64,000 nt of DNA, taken from contig NZ_JAFCXL010000008.1 in assembly GCF_049898325.1 (NCBI RefSeq), forward strand, positions 62,001-126,000. The letters run 5' to 3'. The notes beneath the pieces are model-generated. The model did no database searches. It was not told the origin of the DNA and saw nothing but the letters and a program-made list of their open reading frames with translations. Numbering within the stretch: position 1 is the first letter of the stretch; each line of letters begins with the position of its first letter. Origin of the DNA: JAFCUW01 sp049898325. Lineage in GTDB: Bacteria > Pseudomonadota > Gammaproteobacteria > Burkholderiales > Burkholderiaceae_D. This document shows positions 46,777 through 60,264 of this stretch, in pieces. A program made the translations under genes and the position numbers.

Positions 46777-48086
46777 GGTTGCTCCGGGTTGAAATGCTTC
46801 TCGATGCCGCTCCAGCAGGCGCTGTAGTGCGCCTGCCGCAGCGGCGTCGCCAGCGCGTACGCGGTGGGGCACAGCGCCAGCCTGGTCTCGAACATGAAGG
46901 CCATGGTGTTGTCGACCTTGTGTGGCACGCTGGTGTCGGCGGCGCTGGCCTTGTCGAAGGTGGCGGCGTCGGGGCCGTGGCCCGTCATGCAGTTGTGCAG
47001 GCTGGACCCGCCGGGGACGAAGCCGTCCTGCTTGGCGTCGTAGGCGCCATGGATCAGGCCCATGAATTCGCTGGCGACGTTGCGGTGGAACCAGGGTGGA
47101 CGGAAGGTGTGTTCGGCCACCAGCCAGCGCGGCGGAAACACCACGAAGTCGAGCGTGTCGACCCCCGCCGTGTCGCTGGGCGCCTGCAGCACCAGGAAGA
47201 TCGACGGGTCGGGGTGATCGACGCCGATCGAGCCGATCGGCGAAAAACGGCGCAGGTCATACTTGTAGGGCGCGTAGTTGCCGTGCCAGGCGACGACGTC
47301 GAGGGGCGAGTGGCCGATTGGCGCCGACCACAGCTTGCCGTTGAACTTGGCGACCAGGGCGAAATCGCCTTCGCGGTCTTCGTAGGCGGCGTGGGGCGTG
47401 AGGAAATCGCGCGGATTGGCCAGGCCGTTGGCGCCGATCACGCCCAGGTCGGGCAGGCGCAGCAGCGCGCCGTAGTTCTCGCAGATGTAGCCGCGCGCGG
47501 CGCCGTCCGGCAGCGTCACCTGGAAGCGCACCCCGCGCGGGATCACCGCGATTTCCATCGGCGCGAGCGCAATGCGGCCCATTTCGGTGGCGATCAGCAG
47601 GCGCCCTTGCTGCGGCACGATCAGCAGTTCGCCGTCGGCGTTGTAGAAATAGCGCTCGTGCATGTCACGGTTGCAGGCGTACAGGTGAATGGCGTTGCCG
47701 CATTGCGACTGGGGCGTGCCGTTGCCGGCCATGCTCTGCCAGCCGTCGATGAAGTCGGTGGGCGCCTGCGGCAGCGGCAGCGGGTCCCAGCGCAGCTGGT
47801 CGGGCGGCGCCGCCGGCGTGTCGAAGCTGCTGACGATGCCCCGGTTGTCGATGCGCGCGAACGGCGCGTGCATGGCGGCCGGGCGAATCCGGTACAACCA
47901 GCTGCGGCGGTTGTGGCTGCGTGGCGCCGTGAACGCGGTGCCGGAGAGCTGTTCGGCGTACAGGCCGTAGGGCACGCGCTGCGGCGAATTCTGCCAGGCG
48001 GGCAGGGCGCCTGGCAGGGCTTCGGTGGCAAATTCATTGCCGAAGCCGGACTGGTAGCGCGCGGCGTGGTCGGGGGCGGTGGACAT
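46773..48086 (-). CDS. hmgA: Homogentisate 1,2-dioxygenase
   Basis: Ring-cleaving Fe(II) enzyme of the tyrosine/phenylalanine pathway. The 437-residue length and sequence fit the family: YQSGFGNEFATEALPGALP at the N-terminus, then PRGVRFQV, FPPRWLVAEHTFRPPWFHRNVASEFMG with the iron-ligand region, and HNCMTGHGPDAATFDKAS near the C-terminus. It is first of a two-gene operon with fahA; maleylacetoacetate isomerase is not in the window. A LysR regulator is divergent from it. Confidence 0.96.
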   Translation of the reverse strand: MSTAPDHAARYQSGFGNEFATEALPGALPAWQNSPQRVPYGLYAEQLSGTAFTAPRSHNRRSWLYRIRPAAMHAPFARIDNRGIVSSFDTPAAPPDQLRWDPLPLPQAPTDFIDGWQSMAGNGTPQSQCGNAIHLYACNRDMHERYFYNADGELLIVPQQGRLLIATEMGRIALAPMEIAVIPRGVRFQVTLPDGAARGYICENYGALLRLPDLGVIGANGLANPRDFLTPHAAYEDREGDFALVAKFNGKLWSAPIGHSPLDVVAWHGNYAPYKYDLRRFSPIGSIGVDHPDPSIFLVLQAPSDTAGVDTLDFVVFPPRWLVAEHTFRPPWFHRNVASEFMGLIHGAYDAKQDGFVPGGSSLHNCMTGHGPDAATFDKASAADTSVPHKVDNTMAFMFETRLALCPTAYALATPLRQAHYSACWSGIEKHFNPEQP

Positions 48087-48141
48087 GGCAATCTCCTGGT
48101 CGGTCTGGCGGCCACTGTAGCGGAGCGGGGCCAGGTTTGCG

Positions 48142-48170
48142 ATATCAATACATGAATGTAGAATATTGAT
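48142..48170. promoter_or_regulatory. Probable LysR operator between hmgA and its regulator
   Basis: ATCAAT (48144-48149) and ATTGAT (48165-48170) form a dyad, with a second palindrome TACAT-GA-ATGTA inside. The 107-bp divergent gap and AT-rich dyad are typical of LysR-type control of the neighbouring operon. Confidence 0.55.
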
Positions 48171-48193
48171 TTGGTAAATAACGAAAGAGCGCC

Positions 48194-49099
48194 GTGATCG
48201 AGCCGCGCCAGATGGACCTGAACCTGCTGGTGGTATTCCAGGAGGTGTACCAGCAGCGCCAGATTTCGGCGGCCGCGCGGCGCCTGGCCTTGACGCAGTC
48301 GGCGGTGAGCAATGCGCTGGCGCGCTTGCGCCGCACTTTCGACGACGAACTGTTTGTGCGTACCGGCGCCGGCATGCAGCCGACCCCGCTGGCCGAGCAC
48401 CTGGCCGGGCCGATCGCCGCCGCGCTGGCCAGCGTCGGCGAGGCCCTGCGCCGTCCGGCCCCCTTCGTTGCCTTGACGAGCGAGCGCCAGTTCGTCATCG
48501 CCATGACCGATGTGGCGGAGATATATTTTATGCCGCCCCTGATCGAGCGCTGCCGCGCACTGGCGCCGGGCGTGCGCCTGGCGACGGTGCGCCCGGCCGG
48601 CACCGACCTGAAGACGGCGATGGAGGCGGGCCGCATCGACCTGGCCATCGGCGCCTTCGAACACGTGTCAAGCGCGCTGTTCCAGCGCCGCCTGTTCCGC
48701 CAGAGCTGCGTGACGATGTTCCGTGCCGGCCATCCGCTGGGGCAGGGCCGGCCCACCCTGAAGAAATTCCAGGCCGCCCGGCACCTGCTGGTCGCCGGCG
48801 CCGACAGCCCGTACGACCGCATCAACGAACTGCTCGAGCAGGCCGGCGTGCGCACGGACAGCCGCTACCAGGTGCCGCATTTCACGGCCGTGCCGTACAT
48901 CGTCGCCAGCACCGACCTGGTGGTGACGGTGCCGGAAAAACTGGCGCAGCGGGCGGCGGCGCCGTTCGGGCTGTCTTATATTCGCCCGCCGCTGCACTTG
49001 CCGATGCTGCAGACGAATATGTTCTGGCACCGCAGGTATGGCGACGATGGCGGCAATGTGTGGCTGCGCGACTGTATCGGCGCGATCTTCGTGGAGTAA
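48194..49099 (+). CDS. LysR-family transcriptional regulator, divergent from hmgA
   Basis: 301 residues from a GTG at 48194 with GAAAGAG upstream (ATG at 48212 is an alternative giving MDLNLLVVFQ). The N-terminal winged helix-turn-helix reads LLVVFQEVYQQRQISAAARRLALTQSAVSNALARLRRTF, and the C-terminal two-lobed ligand-binding domain follows. By position it should regulate hmgA-fahA, perhaps sensing homogentisate or another tyrosine intermediate; this is inferred. Confidence 0.88.
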   Translation: MIEPRQMDLNLLVVFQEVYQQRQISAAARRLALTQSAVSNALARLRRTFDDELFVRTGAGMQPTPLAEHLAGPIAAALASVGEALRRPAPFVALTSERQFVIAMTDVAEIYFMPPLIERCRALAPGVRLATVRPAGTDLKTAMEAGRIDLAIGAFEHVSSALFQRRLFRQSCVTMFRAGHPLGQGRPTLKKFQAARHLLVAGADSPYDRINELLEQAGVRTDSRYQVPHFTAVPYIVASTDLVVTVPEKLAQRAAAPFGLSYIRPPLHLPMLQTNMFWHRRYGDDGGNVWLRDCIGAIFVE

Positions 49100-49261
49100 G
49101 GTCCCGCTGCGCTGGCGTTCCCGCCAATTATGCGCAATCGTGCATATATTCATGGGCGCCGCTGCTTGATTGATCCCTCGCTGCACTGGCCCACGGGGGC
49201 ATTGCTTGCTAAGATATGCAGATCCGGGCATGCACGCATGCGCTCGTCAGACAGGAATCCC

Positions 49262-49723
49262 ATGACCACCGAATTAGTGTTCGAAAGCCGCTCGAGTTAC
49301 CAGGTGCTGCGCCAGGAGGGCGCCACCGAAAGTGAGCCGGTGATTTCATTGCAGCTCGAATTGACGGGCGGCCCGAATATCTACGCCGCCGGTGCGGCCC
49401 TGGTCAACAAGGCCGCCTGGCACATGAAGATTCACCGCCGCACGGCCGGCAGCGGGCTGGCCACCGGCTATTCGCCGGGCCGGATGATGTACACCGTCGA
49501 AGACAACAGGTCGCGCTGCGCCATCGAAGTGCACCAGTCGGCGGGGCGCTACGCCGAATTGCTCGACATGTTCAAGGGCGGCTATGTGTCCGAGATCACG
49601 GTCGTGGTCGAGGGACTGACCGACAAGGCCGACTACAGCAAGAGCTGGGACACGGCTGCCGGCAAGCACCTGACGATCAAGGCGATCTGCTTTGAGTTTC
49701 CCTTGCCGCAAAGCGAAGGCTGA
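49262..49723 (+). CDS. Conserved hypothetical protein
   Basis: 153 residues starting MTTELVFESRSSYQVLRQEG. I do not recognise the family. It has no signal peptide, helix anchor or Cys motif; the composition is that of a soluble beta-rich protein (alternating segments such as PVISLQLEL, SEITVVVEGL and LTIKAICFEF). Codon use looks like that of the neighbours. It stands between the LysR gene and the end of the large hybrid kinase gene, convergent with the latter. Confidence 0.65.
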   Translation: MTTELVFESRSSYQVLRQEGATESEPVISLQLELTGGPNIYAAGAALVNKAAWHMKIHRRTAGSGLATGYSPGRMMYTVEDNRSRCAIEVHQSAGRYAELLDMFKGGYVSEITVVVEGLTDKADYSKSWDTAAGKHLTIKAICFEFPLPQSEG

Positions 49724-49778
49724 CCGGTATTGACGCTGCGCTGCAGGCGCGCGCGCCACCCCTGAGCAGGACTGCCTG

Positions 49779-54469
<4,691 letters not shown>

Positions 54470-54473
<4 letters not shown>

Positions 54474-55426
54474 GCGCCGCGGGCGGGATCGGCCGCGGCC
54501 ACGCAGGCGCGGTCGCGCCCCGTTTGCTTGGCCTGGTACAGCAGCCGGTCGGCCTGGCGCAGCAAGGCGTCGGCGCCGCACGGCGCGCCGTCCCAGCGGT
54601 CGAGGCAGACCACGCCGGCGCTGGCGGTGACGATGGCGGCGCAGTCGGAGTCGCCGTGCGGCAGCGCGCGCCCGTGCAACTGGGCGCGCAGGGCGCCGGC
54701 CATGGCGGCGGCGTCGGCCAGGCCGACGCCGGGCAGGATGGCGGCGAATTCCTCGCCACCGTAGCGGGCGACGAAATCGGCCGGCCGCCGCCAGGCGCGC
54801 TGCAGGGCCCGCGCCACCTCCTGCAGGCAGGCGTCGCCGGCCAGGTGGCCATGGTGGTCGTTGTAGCGCTTGAAGAAATCGACATCGGCCATGACCAGCG
54901 TAAGCGGCGTGCCGGCGCGCCGCGCGGTGGCCACTTCGACGGTGATGCGTTGGTTGAAATAGCGGCGGTTGGGGATATCGGTCAGGCCATCCATGTAGGC
55001 CATGTGATGCAACTGCTCGGCCTGGTGTTTGAGGGACAGGTGCACCTGCACGCGCCGCCGCAAGGTCATCGGATTGAACGGCTTGGTGACGAAATCGACG
55101 GCGCCCGCTTCCCAGCAGGCCGATTCCTGCTCGCTGTCGCTGCTGGCGGTGACGAAGATGATGGGAATGTCGCAGGTGACGGGATCGGCCTTCAGGCGCG
55201 CGGCAACGTCGATGCCGGACAGGCCGGGCATCACCAGGTCCAGCAGCACCAGGCTGGGCAGGTGGCGCCGGCAGGCGTCGATGCCGCCCTGGCCGCTGGT
55301 CGCCATCAGCACTTCGTAGTCGGCGGCAAGGGTGCGGTAGACGGTCTGGATGTTGACGGCCTGGTCGTCGATGACCAGCAGGGTGTCGCGCTGGCGCGCC
55401 GTGGCGGGCAGCGCCAGCGCGCTCAT
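54470..55426 (-). CDS. Response-regulator diguanylate cyclase
   Basis: 318-residue protein: an N-terminal receiver with D63 in VLLDLVMPG and K in VTKPFN, then a GGDEF domain with active site GGEEF at 223-227 and an inhibitory RxxD site at 214-217, exactly five residues before it. It should make c-di-GMP when phosphorylated, with product inhibition. Start is ambiguous; ATG 55426 gives MSALALPATARQ close to the receiver, but ATG 55441 is possible. It is translationally coupled to the large hybrid kinase, its likely phosphodonor. Confidence 0.9.
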
Positions 55427-55675
55427 GAAGCCGCCTGGCATGGGCGCCGGTGGAGGCTTGCTGTGTGTGAAACTCGGATTTGCACTGGTGCTCCGCGTGA
55501 GGGACTTCGCGGAGCAAGGGCGGGTAGCGGCACTCGACACGAAATCGGACTGGATCAATGCCATCGGGTTCAGGGACGGTAGAAGCAGCCTACGTGAGTA
55601 TGTCGGTGACAACTATTGAATTTAACTATTTCGTTGCCGTTTTGCAACGTCGCCTGTTGCCCTGCTGCCGGGCGT

Positions 55676-55710
55676 AAAAAAGCCCGTCCGGCACGGGTGC
55701 GGGACGGGCT
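55676..55710 (-). terminator. Intrinsic terminator of the YXWGXW gene
   Basis: On the minus strand AGCCCGTCC and GGACGGGCT form a 9-bp stem with a 12-nt loop followed by a T run (A-run at 55676-55681 on the plus strand), 15 nt after the gene's stop. Confidence 0.85.
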
Positions 55711-55724
55711 GCTGGCGCCTGCGC

Positions 55725-56099
55725 TTAGCGGCGGTTCGGGTTGTCCGGACGGGCATCGACACGGTTCGGCACGCCGTCGCCGTCGCGGTCGCCACGGGCC
55801 CAGGCACCGCGGGTCATGACCCATTTGCCGTCGCGCTCAGCCCAGGTCGGCTGGTTGTAGCGATAGCCGCGGCGTTCCTTGACCCAGCTACCCTTGTTCC
55901 AGACGTAGTGGTTGTTGCGCCACTGCCAGTGACCGTTCTGCCAGGCGTAACCGCGGCGGGCCTGTGGCGCCACTTCGTCACGCGGTGGCGGCGGTGCTTC
56001 ACGGACGATGACGACGGCAGCCAGTGCCGGTGCGGTGACGGCGACGCCGGCGCCGAACGAGCCGGCGATCATGGTGGCGAGCAGGATTTTCTTGATCAT
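55725..56099 (-). CDS. YXWGXW-repeat secreted protein
   Basis: 124-residue precursor. A signal peptide (ILLATMIAGSFGAGVAVTAPALA) is followed by a short Pro-rich piece and aromatic repeats of the YXWGXW kind: GYAWQNGHWQWRNNHYVW, then GSWVKERRGYRYNQPTW and KWVMTRGAW. The end RGDRDGDGVPNRVDARPDNP resembles a calcium-binding thrombospondin-type loop (DRDGDGVPNRVD). Function unknown; such proteins are common in Burkholderiales envelopes. A clean terminator follows. Confidence 0.85.
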   Translation of the reverse strand: MIKKILLATMIAGSFGAGVAVTAPALAAVVIVREAPPPPRDEVAPQARRGYAWQNGHWQWRNNHYVWNKGSWVKERRGYRYNQPTWAERDGKWVMTRGAWARGDRDGDGVPNRVDARPDNPNRR

Positions 56100-56240
56100 G
56101 GTGTCTCTCCTTAAATAGGTGTAGTAACGTTATAAGGCGTTCTCGGCCAGGAGTATGTGCGCTGTCGCGCATTCGCCTGTAACAATTGCTACAGCAATAC
56201 TTTCATACCATTTGTTTGCCGCCGCCCGCGCCGCAACAGC

Positions 56241-57200
56241 CTACTGCGTCACCAGGCTGGCGAAGCGGCCCAGGTCGACGTTGCCGCCGCTGACCAGGAT
56301 GCCCACCCGCAGCCCCGCCACCGGCACCGCGCCGTGCAGCGCCGCTGCCGCCGCCAGGCAGCCGGTGGGCTCGACGATCATCTTCATGCGCTCGGCGAAA
56401 AATTTCATCGTCTCGACCAGTTCGGCGTCGCTGACGGTGACGATGGCATCGACGTCACGCCGGATGACGTCGAAATTGTGCGCGCCCAGGTGGGTCACCA
56501 TGGCGCCGTCGGCGATGGTGTCGGGCACGGCGATGGTCACCACCGCGCCCTGCGCCAGCGACTGCTGGCCGTCGTTGCCCGCGGCCGGCTCGACGCCGAT
56601 GACGCGGCAATGGGGGCTGAGCGCGCGCGCCGACAGCGCCGAGCCGGCCAGCAGGCCACCGCCGCCCAGACACACCAGCAGCACGTCGAGCGGTCCCGTG
56701 TCGGCGAACAGTTCCAGCGCCGCCGTGCCCTGGCCGCAGATGACGTCGCGGTGGTCGTACGGCGGGATCAGGGTCATGCCCCGCTCGGCGGCCAGGCGGC
56801 GGCCGATCTCCTCGCGGTTTTCCGTGTAGCGGTCGTAGACGATCACTTCGGCGCCGTAGCCGCGCGTGGCCGCCACTTTCAGGGCCGGGGCGTCGTGCGG
56901 CATGATGATGGCCGCCTTGATGCCGCTCAGGCTGGCGGCCAGGGCGATGGCCTGGGCGTGGTTGCCCGACGAGTACGTCAGCACGCCGGCGCGGCGCTGG
57001 GCGTCGGTAAAGCGCGCCAGCGCGTTGCAGGCGCCGCGAAACTTGAAGGCCCCCGTGCGCTGGAAGTTCTCGCATTTGAAAAACAGGCTGGCGTCCAGGC
57101 GGGCGTTGGCCGTGCGCGAGGTGAGCACGGGGGTGCGATGGGCGATGCCGGCGATGCGGCCGGCGGCCGCCTCGACGTCGCTGAACTGCAATGGGCTCAT
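56241..57200 (-). CDS. PLP-dependent threonine/serine dehydratase-like ammonia-lyase
   Basis: 319-residue fold-type II PLP enzyme. The cofactor lysine is in FQRTGAFKFRGACNAL, the PLP phosphate loop in CLGGGGLLAG, and SSGNHAQAIALAA is the substrate loop. There is no C-terminal ACT regulatory domain, so it is a catabolic type: threonine dehydratase, threo-3-hydroxyaspartate ammonia-lyase or serine racemase. Sequence alone does not separate these. It stands between the YXWGXW gene and the OmpR/EnvZ-type pair, on the same strand as both. Confidence 0.87.
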   Translation of the reverse strand: MSPLQFSDVEAAAGRIAGIAHRTPVLTSRTANARLDASLFFKCENFQRTGAFKFRGACNALARFTDAQRRAGVLTYSSGNHAQAIALAASLSGIKAAIIMPHDAPALKVAATRGYGAEVIVYDRYTENREEIGRRLAAERGMTLIPPYDHRDVICGQGTAALELFADTGPLDVLLVCLGGGGLLAGSALSARALSPHCRVIGVEPAAGNDGQQSLAQGAVVTIAVPDTIADGAMVTHLGAHNFDVIRRDVDAIVTVSDAELVETMKFFAERMKMIVEPTGCLAAAAALHGAVPVAGLRVGILVSGGNVDLGRFASLVTQ

Positions 57201-57253
57201 GGGGAAATCCGGTGGTGGCGACAGCCCACAGTATATGCCGGCAGGCAGCGCTG

Positions 57254-58636
57254 TTACACCACCGCCATCGTCAGCGCGATGTGCAGGCCGCCGCCATCGC
57301 GATTGCGCACGTTCAGGGTGGCGCCATGGCGCAGCACCACGCGTTCGACGATGGCCAGCCCCAGCCCGGCGCCATTGGCCTGGCCGCGCGCCGTGTCCAG
57401 GCGGGTAAACGGTTTTAATAGTTGTTCGATCTGCGCCGGCGGCACGCCGACGCCGTGATCCTCCAGTTCGATGACGGCGCGCCGTACCCCGCCGATGGCG
57501 CCGCCGATGGTGCGCACGTGGCAGGCGATGTCGATCTCGGTGTAGCTGGTGCCGGCGGTGACGCCGTAGCGGCGGGCGTTTTCGATGATGTTGTTGAACA
57601 CCCGCCGCAGGTCGGTTTCATTGCCCATCACCGTGACGTCCGGTTCGATGTCGGTGCGCACCCGCAGCGAGGCGATGCGTTCGGCGGCGCGGGCGACATC
57701 GTCGAGCAGCGCGCTGATATTGACCGGCACGAAGCTGGCCGCCTCGGTCGGCTTGGCGTAGTCGAGGAACTGGCCGATGATGGCGTCCATCTGGGCGATA
57801 TCGGACTGCATGCCTTCGCGCGCGTCCTGCGACAGGTGGGCCAGTTCGACTTCCAGCTGCATGCGCGTGAGCGGCGTACGCAGGTCGTGCGAAATGCCCG
57901 CCAGGATCAGCGCGCGGTCCGTCTCGACCTGCTGCAGGTCGTCGACCATCTGGTTGAAACTGCGGTTCGCTTCGATGATCTCCTGCGCCCCCTTCTCGGG
58001 CAGGGGGGCCGGGCGCTTGCCCTGGGCGATCGCGCGCGCGGCCGCCGTCAGGCGCGCCAGCGGCAGGTTGACCAGGCTGGAAATGAGCGCCGCGCCAATC
58101 AGCGACAGCACCCCCACCACGCCGGCCCAGCCCAGCCACTGCACCCCCGACATGCCGGACAGGCGCTCGCGCTCGAGCATCAGCCAGTATTCGTCGCCGT
58201 CGATATTGAAGCTGACCCAGAAGCCGGAGATGCCGTTGACGCGGCCGGAGAAGCGCGTCGTCTTGCCCAGCTTTTCCTTCACCAGCGCCTCGATTTCCGG
58301 CATCAGGGGACTGTCCGGCGCCGGTTCGATGTCGTCGGTGGGCAGCAGCGAGAAAATGCGGATGCCTTCGCTGGTGGCCAGTTCGAACAGCAGTTCGGTG
58401 CGCAGGTCGGGCGCCGAGTGGGCCAGCGCCGCGTGGGTGATGGTGACCATGGAGATGACCAGTTCGGCCGTCTGCTTGACCTGGGGGCCACGCTGGACCG
58501 TGCTGATCATGGCGATCCACGAGCCCATCGACAGCGCCGTCAACAGGCCCAGCATCAGGAAGGTGCGCCAGAACAGGCCGCTCTTGAACCAGCTCAGGCG
58601 CGGCGCACGCACGGGGGTGGCGTCGGCAGCGAGCAC
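57254..58636 (-). CDS. EnvZ-like sensor histidine kinase
   Basis: 460 residues: helix near 23-43, a periplasmic domain of about 120 residues, a second helix near 168-190, HAMP, HisKA with H250 in GISHDLRTPLTRM (EnvZ-type H-box) and HATPase with ELEDHGVGVP and GLGLAIVERVV. The GTG start overlaps the TAG stop of the response regulator by one base (TAGTG). With it, it forms an OmpR/EnvZ pair, probably sensing osmotic or envelope conditions. Confidence 0.92.
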   Translation of the reverse strand: MLAADATPVRAPRLSWFKSGLFWRTFLMLGLLTALSMGSWIAMISTVQRGPQVKQTAELVISMVTITHAALAHSAPDLRTELLFELATSEGIRIFSLLPTDDIEPAPDSPLMPEIEALVKEKLGKTTRFSGRVNGISGFWVSFNIDGDEYWLMLERERLSGMSGVQWLGWAGVVGVLSLIGAALISSLVNLPLARLTAAARAIAQGKRPAPLPEKGAQEIIEANRSFNQMVDDLQQVETDRALILAGISHDLRTPLTRMQLEVELAHLSQDAREGMQSDIAQMDAIIGQFLDYAKPTEAASFVPVNISALLDDVARAAERIASLRVRTDIEPDVTVMGNETDLRRVFNNIIENARRYGVTAGTSYTEIDIACHVRTIGGAIGGVRRAVIELEDHGVGVPPAQIEQLLKPFTRLDTARGQANGAGLGLAIVERVVLRHGATLNVRNRDGGGLHIALTMAVV

Positions 58637-59412
58637 TAGCGCGGCTGGCCTTCAGGGATGAACACGTAGCCCAGGCCCCACACGGTCTGGATGTACAGGG
58701 GCGAGGACGGGTCCGGTTCGATCAGCTTGCGCAGCCGCGAAATCTGCACGTCCAGGCTGCGGTCGAACACCTCGTATTCGCGTCCGCGCGCCAGTTCCAT
58801 CAGCTTTTCGCGCGACAGCGGCTGGCGCGCATGGCGGGCGAATACTTTCAGGACCGAGAACTCGCCCGTGGTCAACGGCACCGTCTCGCCGCTTTTCTTC
58901 AGGGTGCGGGTGCCCAGGTCGAGCACGAAGTGGCCGAACTCGAACGTTTGCGGGGTTTCCGACGGCGCGCCGGGAATTTCGTCCGGGCCCTTGCGGCGCA
59001 GCACGGCGCCGATGCGGGCCACCAGTTCGCGCGGGTTGAACGGCTTGGGCAGGTAGTCGTCGGCGCCCATTTCCAGGCCGACGATGCGGTCGACGTCTTC
59101 GCCTTTGGCGGTGAGCATGATGATCGGCGTCTTGTCGCCCGCCCCGCGCAGGCGGCGGCAGATCGACAGGCCGTCCTCGCCGGGCAGCATGAGGTCGAGC
59201 ACGAGCAGGTCGTAGCGCTCGCGCAGCCACAATTTGTTCATGGCGGTGGCGCTTTCGGCGGTGACGACGGCAAAACCCTGTTCGGTCAGATAGCGCCGCA
59301 GCAGGTCGCGCAGGCGGACGTCGTCGTCCACTACCATAATCTTGGCTGAGTGACCACTGCCACCGGCCGCCGTTGTATTGTTGCCCGAATTTGAAGATTG
59401 AATCATGGTCAT
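58636..59412 (-). CDS. ompR: OmpR-family response regulator
   Basis: 258 residues: a receiver with DDD at 29-31, D73 in LVLDLMLPGEDG and K in YLPKPFNPREL, then a winged-helix output domain (LTTGEFSVLKVFARHARQPLSREKL; VFDRSLDVQISRLRKLIEPDP; VWGLGYVF). The close match of both halves to OmpR, and the EnvZ-like partner downstream, support the symbol. Start may be at 59412 or at the ATG two codons later. An N-terminal Ser/Asn/Gly-rich tail of about 20 residues precedes the receiver. Confidence 0.92.
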   Translation of the reverse strand: MTMIQSSNSGNNTTAAGGSGHSAKIMVVDDDVRLRDLLRRYLTEQGFAVVTAESATAMNKLWLRERYDLLVLDLMLPGEDGLSICRRLRGAGDKTPIIMLTAKGEDVDRIVGLEMGADDYLPKPFNPRELVARIGAVLRRKGPDEIPGAPSETPQTFEFGHFVLDLGTRTLKKSGETVPLTTGEFSVLKVFARHARQPLSREKLMELARGREYEVFDRSLDVQISRLRKLIEPDPSSPLYIQTVWGLGYVFIPEGQPR

Positions 59413-59609
59413 GAGCTTGCCATATTTGTCTTAGGGATGTCGCTATGGTAACGTCTTATCGCCGTGCAAGCAGCGTTGCTTTTGGGTCATTACATTGTGT
59501 TACAAACTTTACCCAATCCGCCTTATGCCTGGAATCGAATCCCCCTACACTTGGGCCATAACGCAATTTTAGCTTATCTGGTATTACGGCACCGCGGAAG
59601 AGGGACACT

Positions 59610-60077
59610 ATGATGATCGCGTCGACTGACATTATTACAGCACGAGTGGGCCGCGCCGGCACGCGCGCCGTGCTGCGCGCGCTGGTCGTCGGGACGCTGC
59701 TGGGCGCGGCGGCCGTGTCGGCCGCGGCCGCCGGCGTCGGTGAGCGTGACCGTGATCAGCGCGACCAGCGCGAAGGACGCGAGCAGCGTGATCCGCGTGA
59801 TCAGCGCGAGCGTGCGCAACCGCCGCAGCAACAACCGCAGCAGCAAGCGGCGCCGCAGTTGGCGCCGCGCGAAATGCCCCAGCAGCGCGAAGCGCGCCAG
59901 TTCGACACGCGTGCCTACGACATGCGCCTGGAAGAAGCGCGCCGTCAGCAGGCCCAGCAGCAGCAGGACACCGGCGCCCGCCGCGGCGGCCGCCTCACCC
60001 CCGACGAGCGGCGCGAACTGCGCCGCCAGATCAACGAGGCGGGCACGGAGCTGTACCCAAACACCCCGCGCCGCTGA
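59610..60077 (+). CDS. Arg/Gln-rich secreted protein
   Basis: 155 residues. A possible signal peptide or anchor (TRAVLRALVVGTLLGAAAVSAAAA) is followed by low-complexity sequence rich in Arg, Gln, Asp and Glu (repeated DQRDQRE-like and PQQQ runs), then a better ordered C-terminus LTPDERRELRRQINEAGTELYP. The family is unknown; the C-terminal motif suggests a conserved, possibly RNA- or envelope-associated, protein. Divergent from ompR. Confidence 0.65.
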   Translation: MMIASTDIITARVGRAGTRAVLRALVVGTLLGAAAVSAAAAGVGERDRDQRDQREGREQRDPRDQRERAQPPQQQPQQQAAPQLAPREMPQQREARQFDTRAYDMRLEEARRQQAQQQQDTGARRGGRLTPDERRELRRQINEAGTELYPNTPRR

Positions 60078-60264
60078 GCCTGGCGCTTGCCACGGCCGGC
60101 CGGCGGGCGGCTCACTGCCGCGCCCCCTCCTGGTCCGCCCCATCTGTTGTAAAAGCAACAAATATATGCATGCCGCAGCACTTGACGGTGCCGTTGCGTG
60201 CGCCCGCGTGTTACGCTACCGAAAATTAACCTAGGCCAAACTAACTAGCTATTTAACAAGTTTC

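Noticed and set aside
59610..60077. R/Q-rich frame as a chance open frame
   Set aside because: Considered, but kept as a gene: it has a start region with a plausible signal peptide, an ordered C-terminal motif and no competing gene on either strand.
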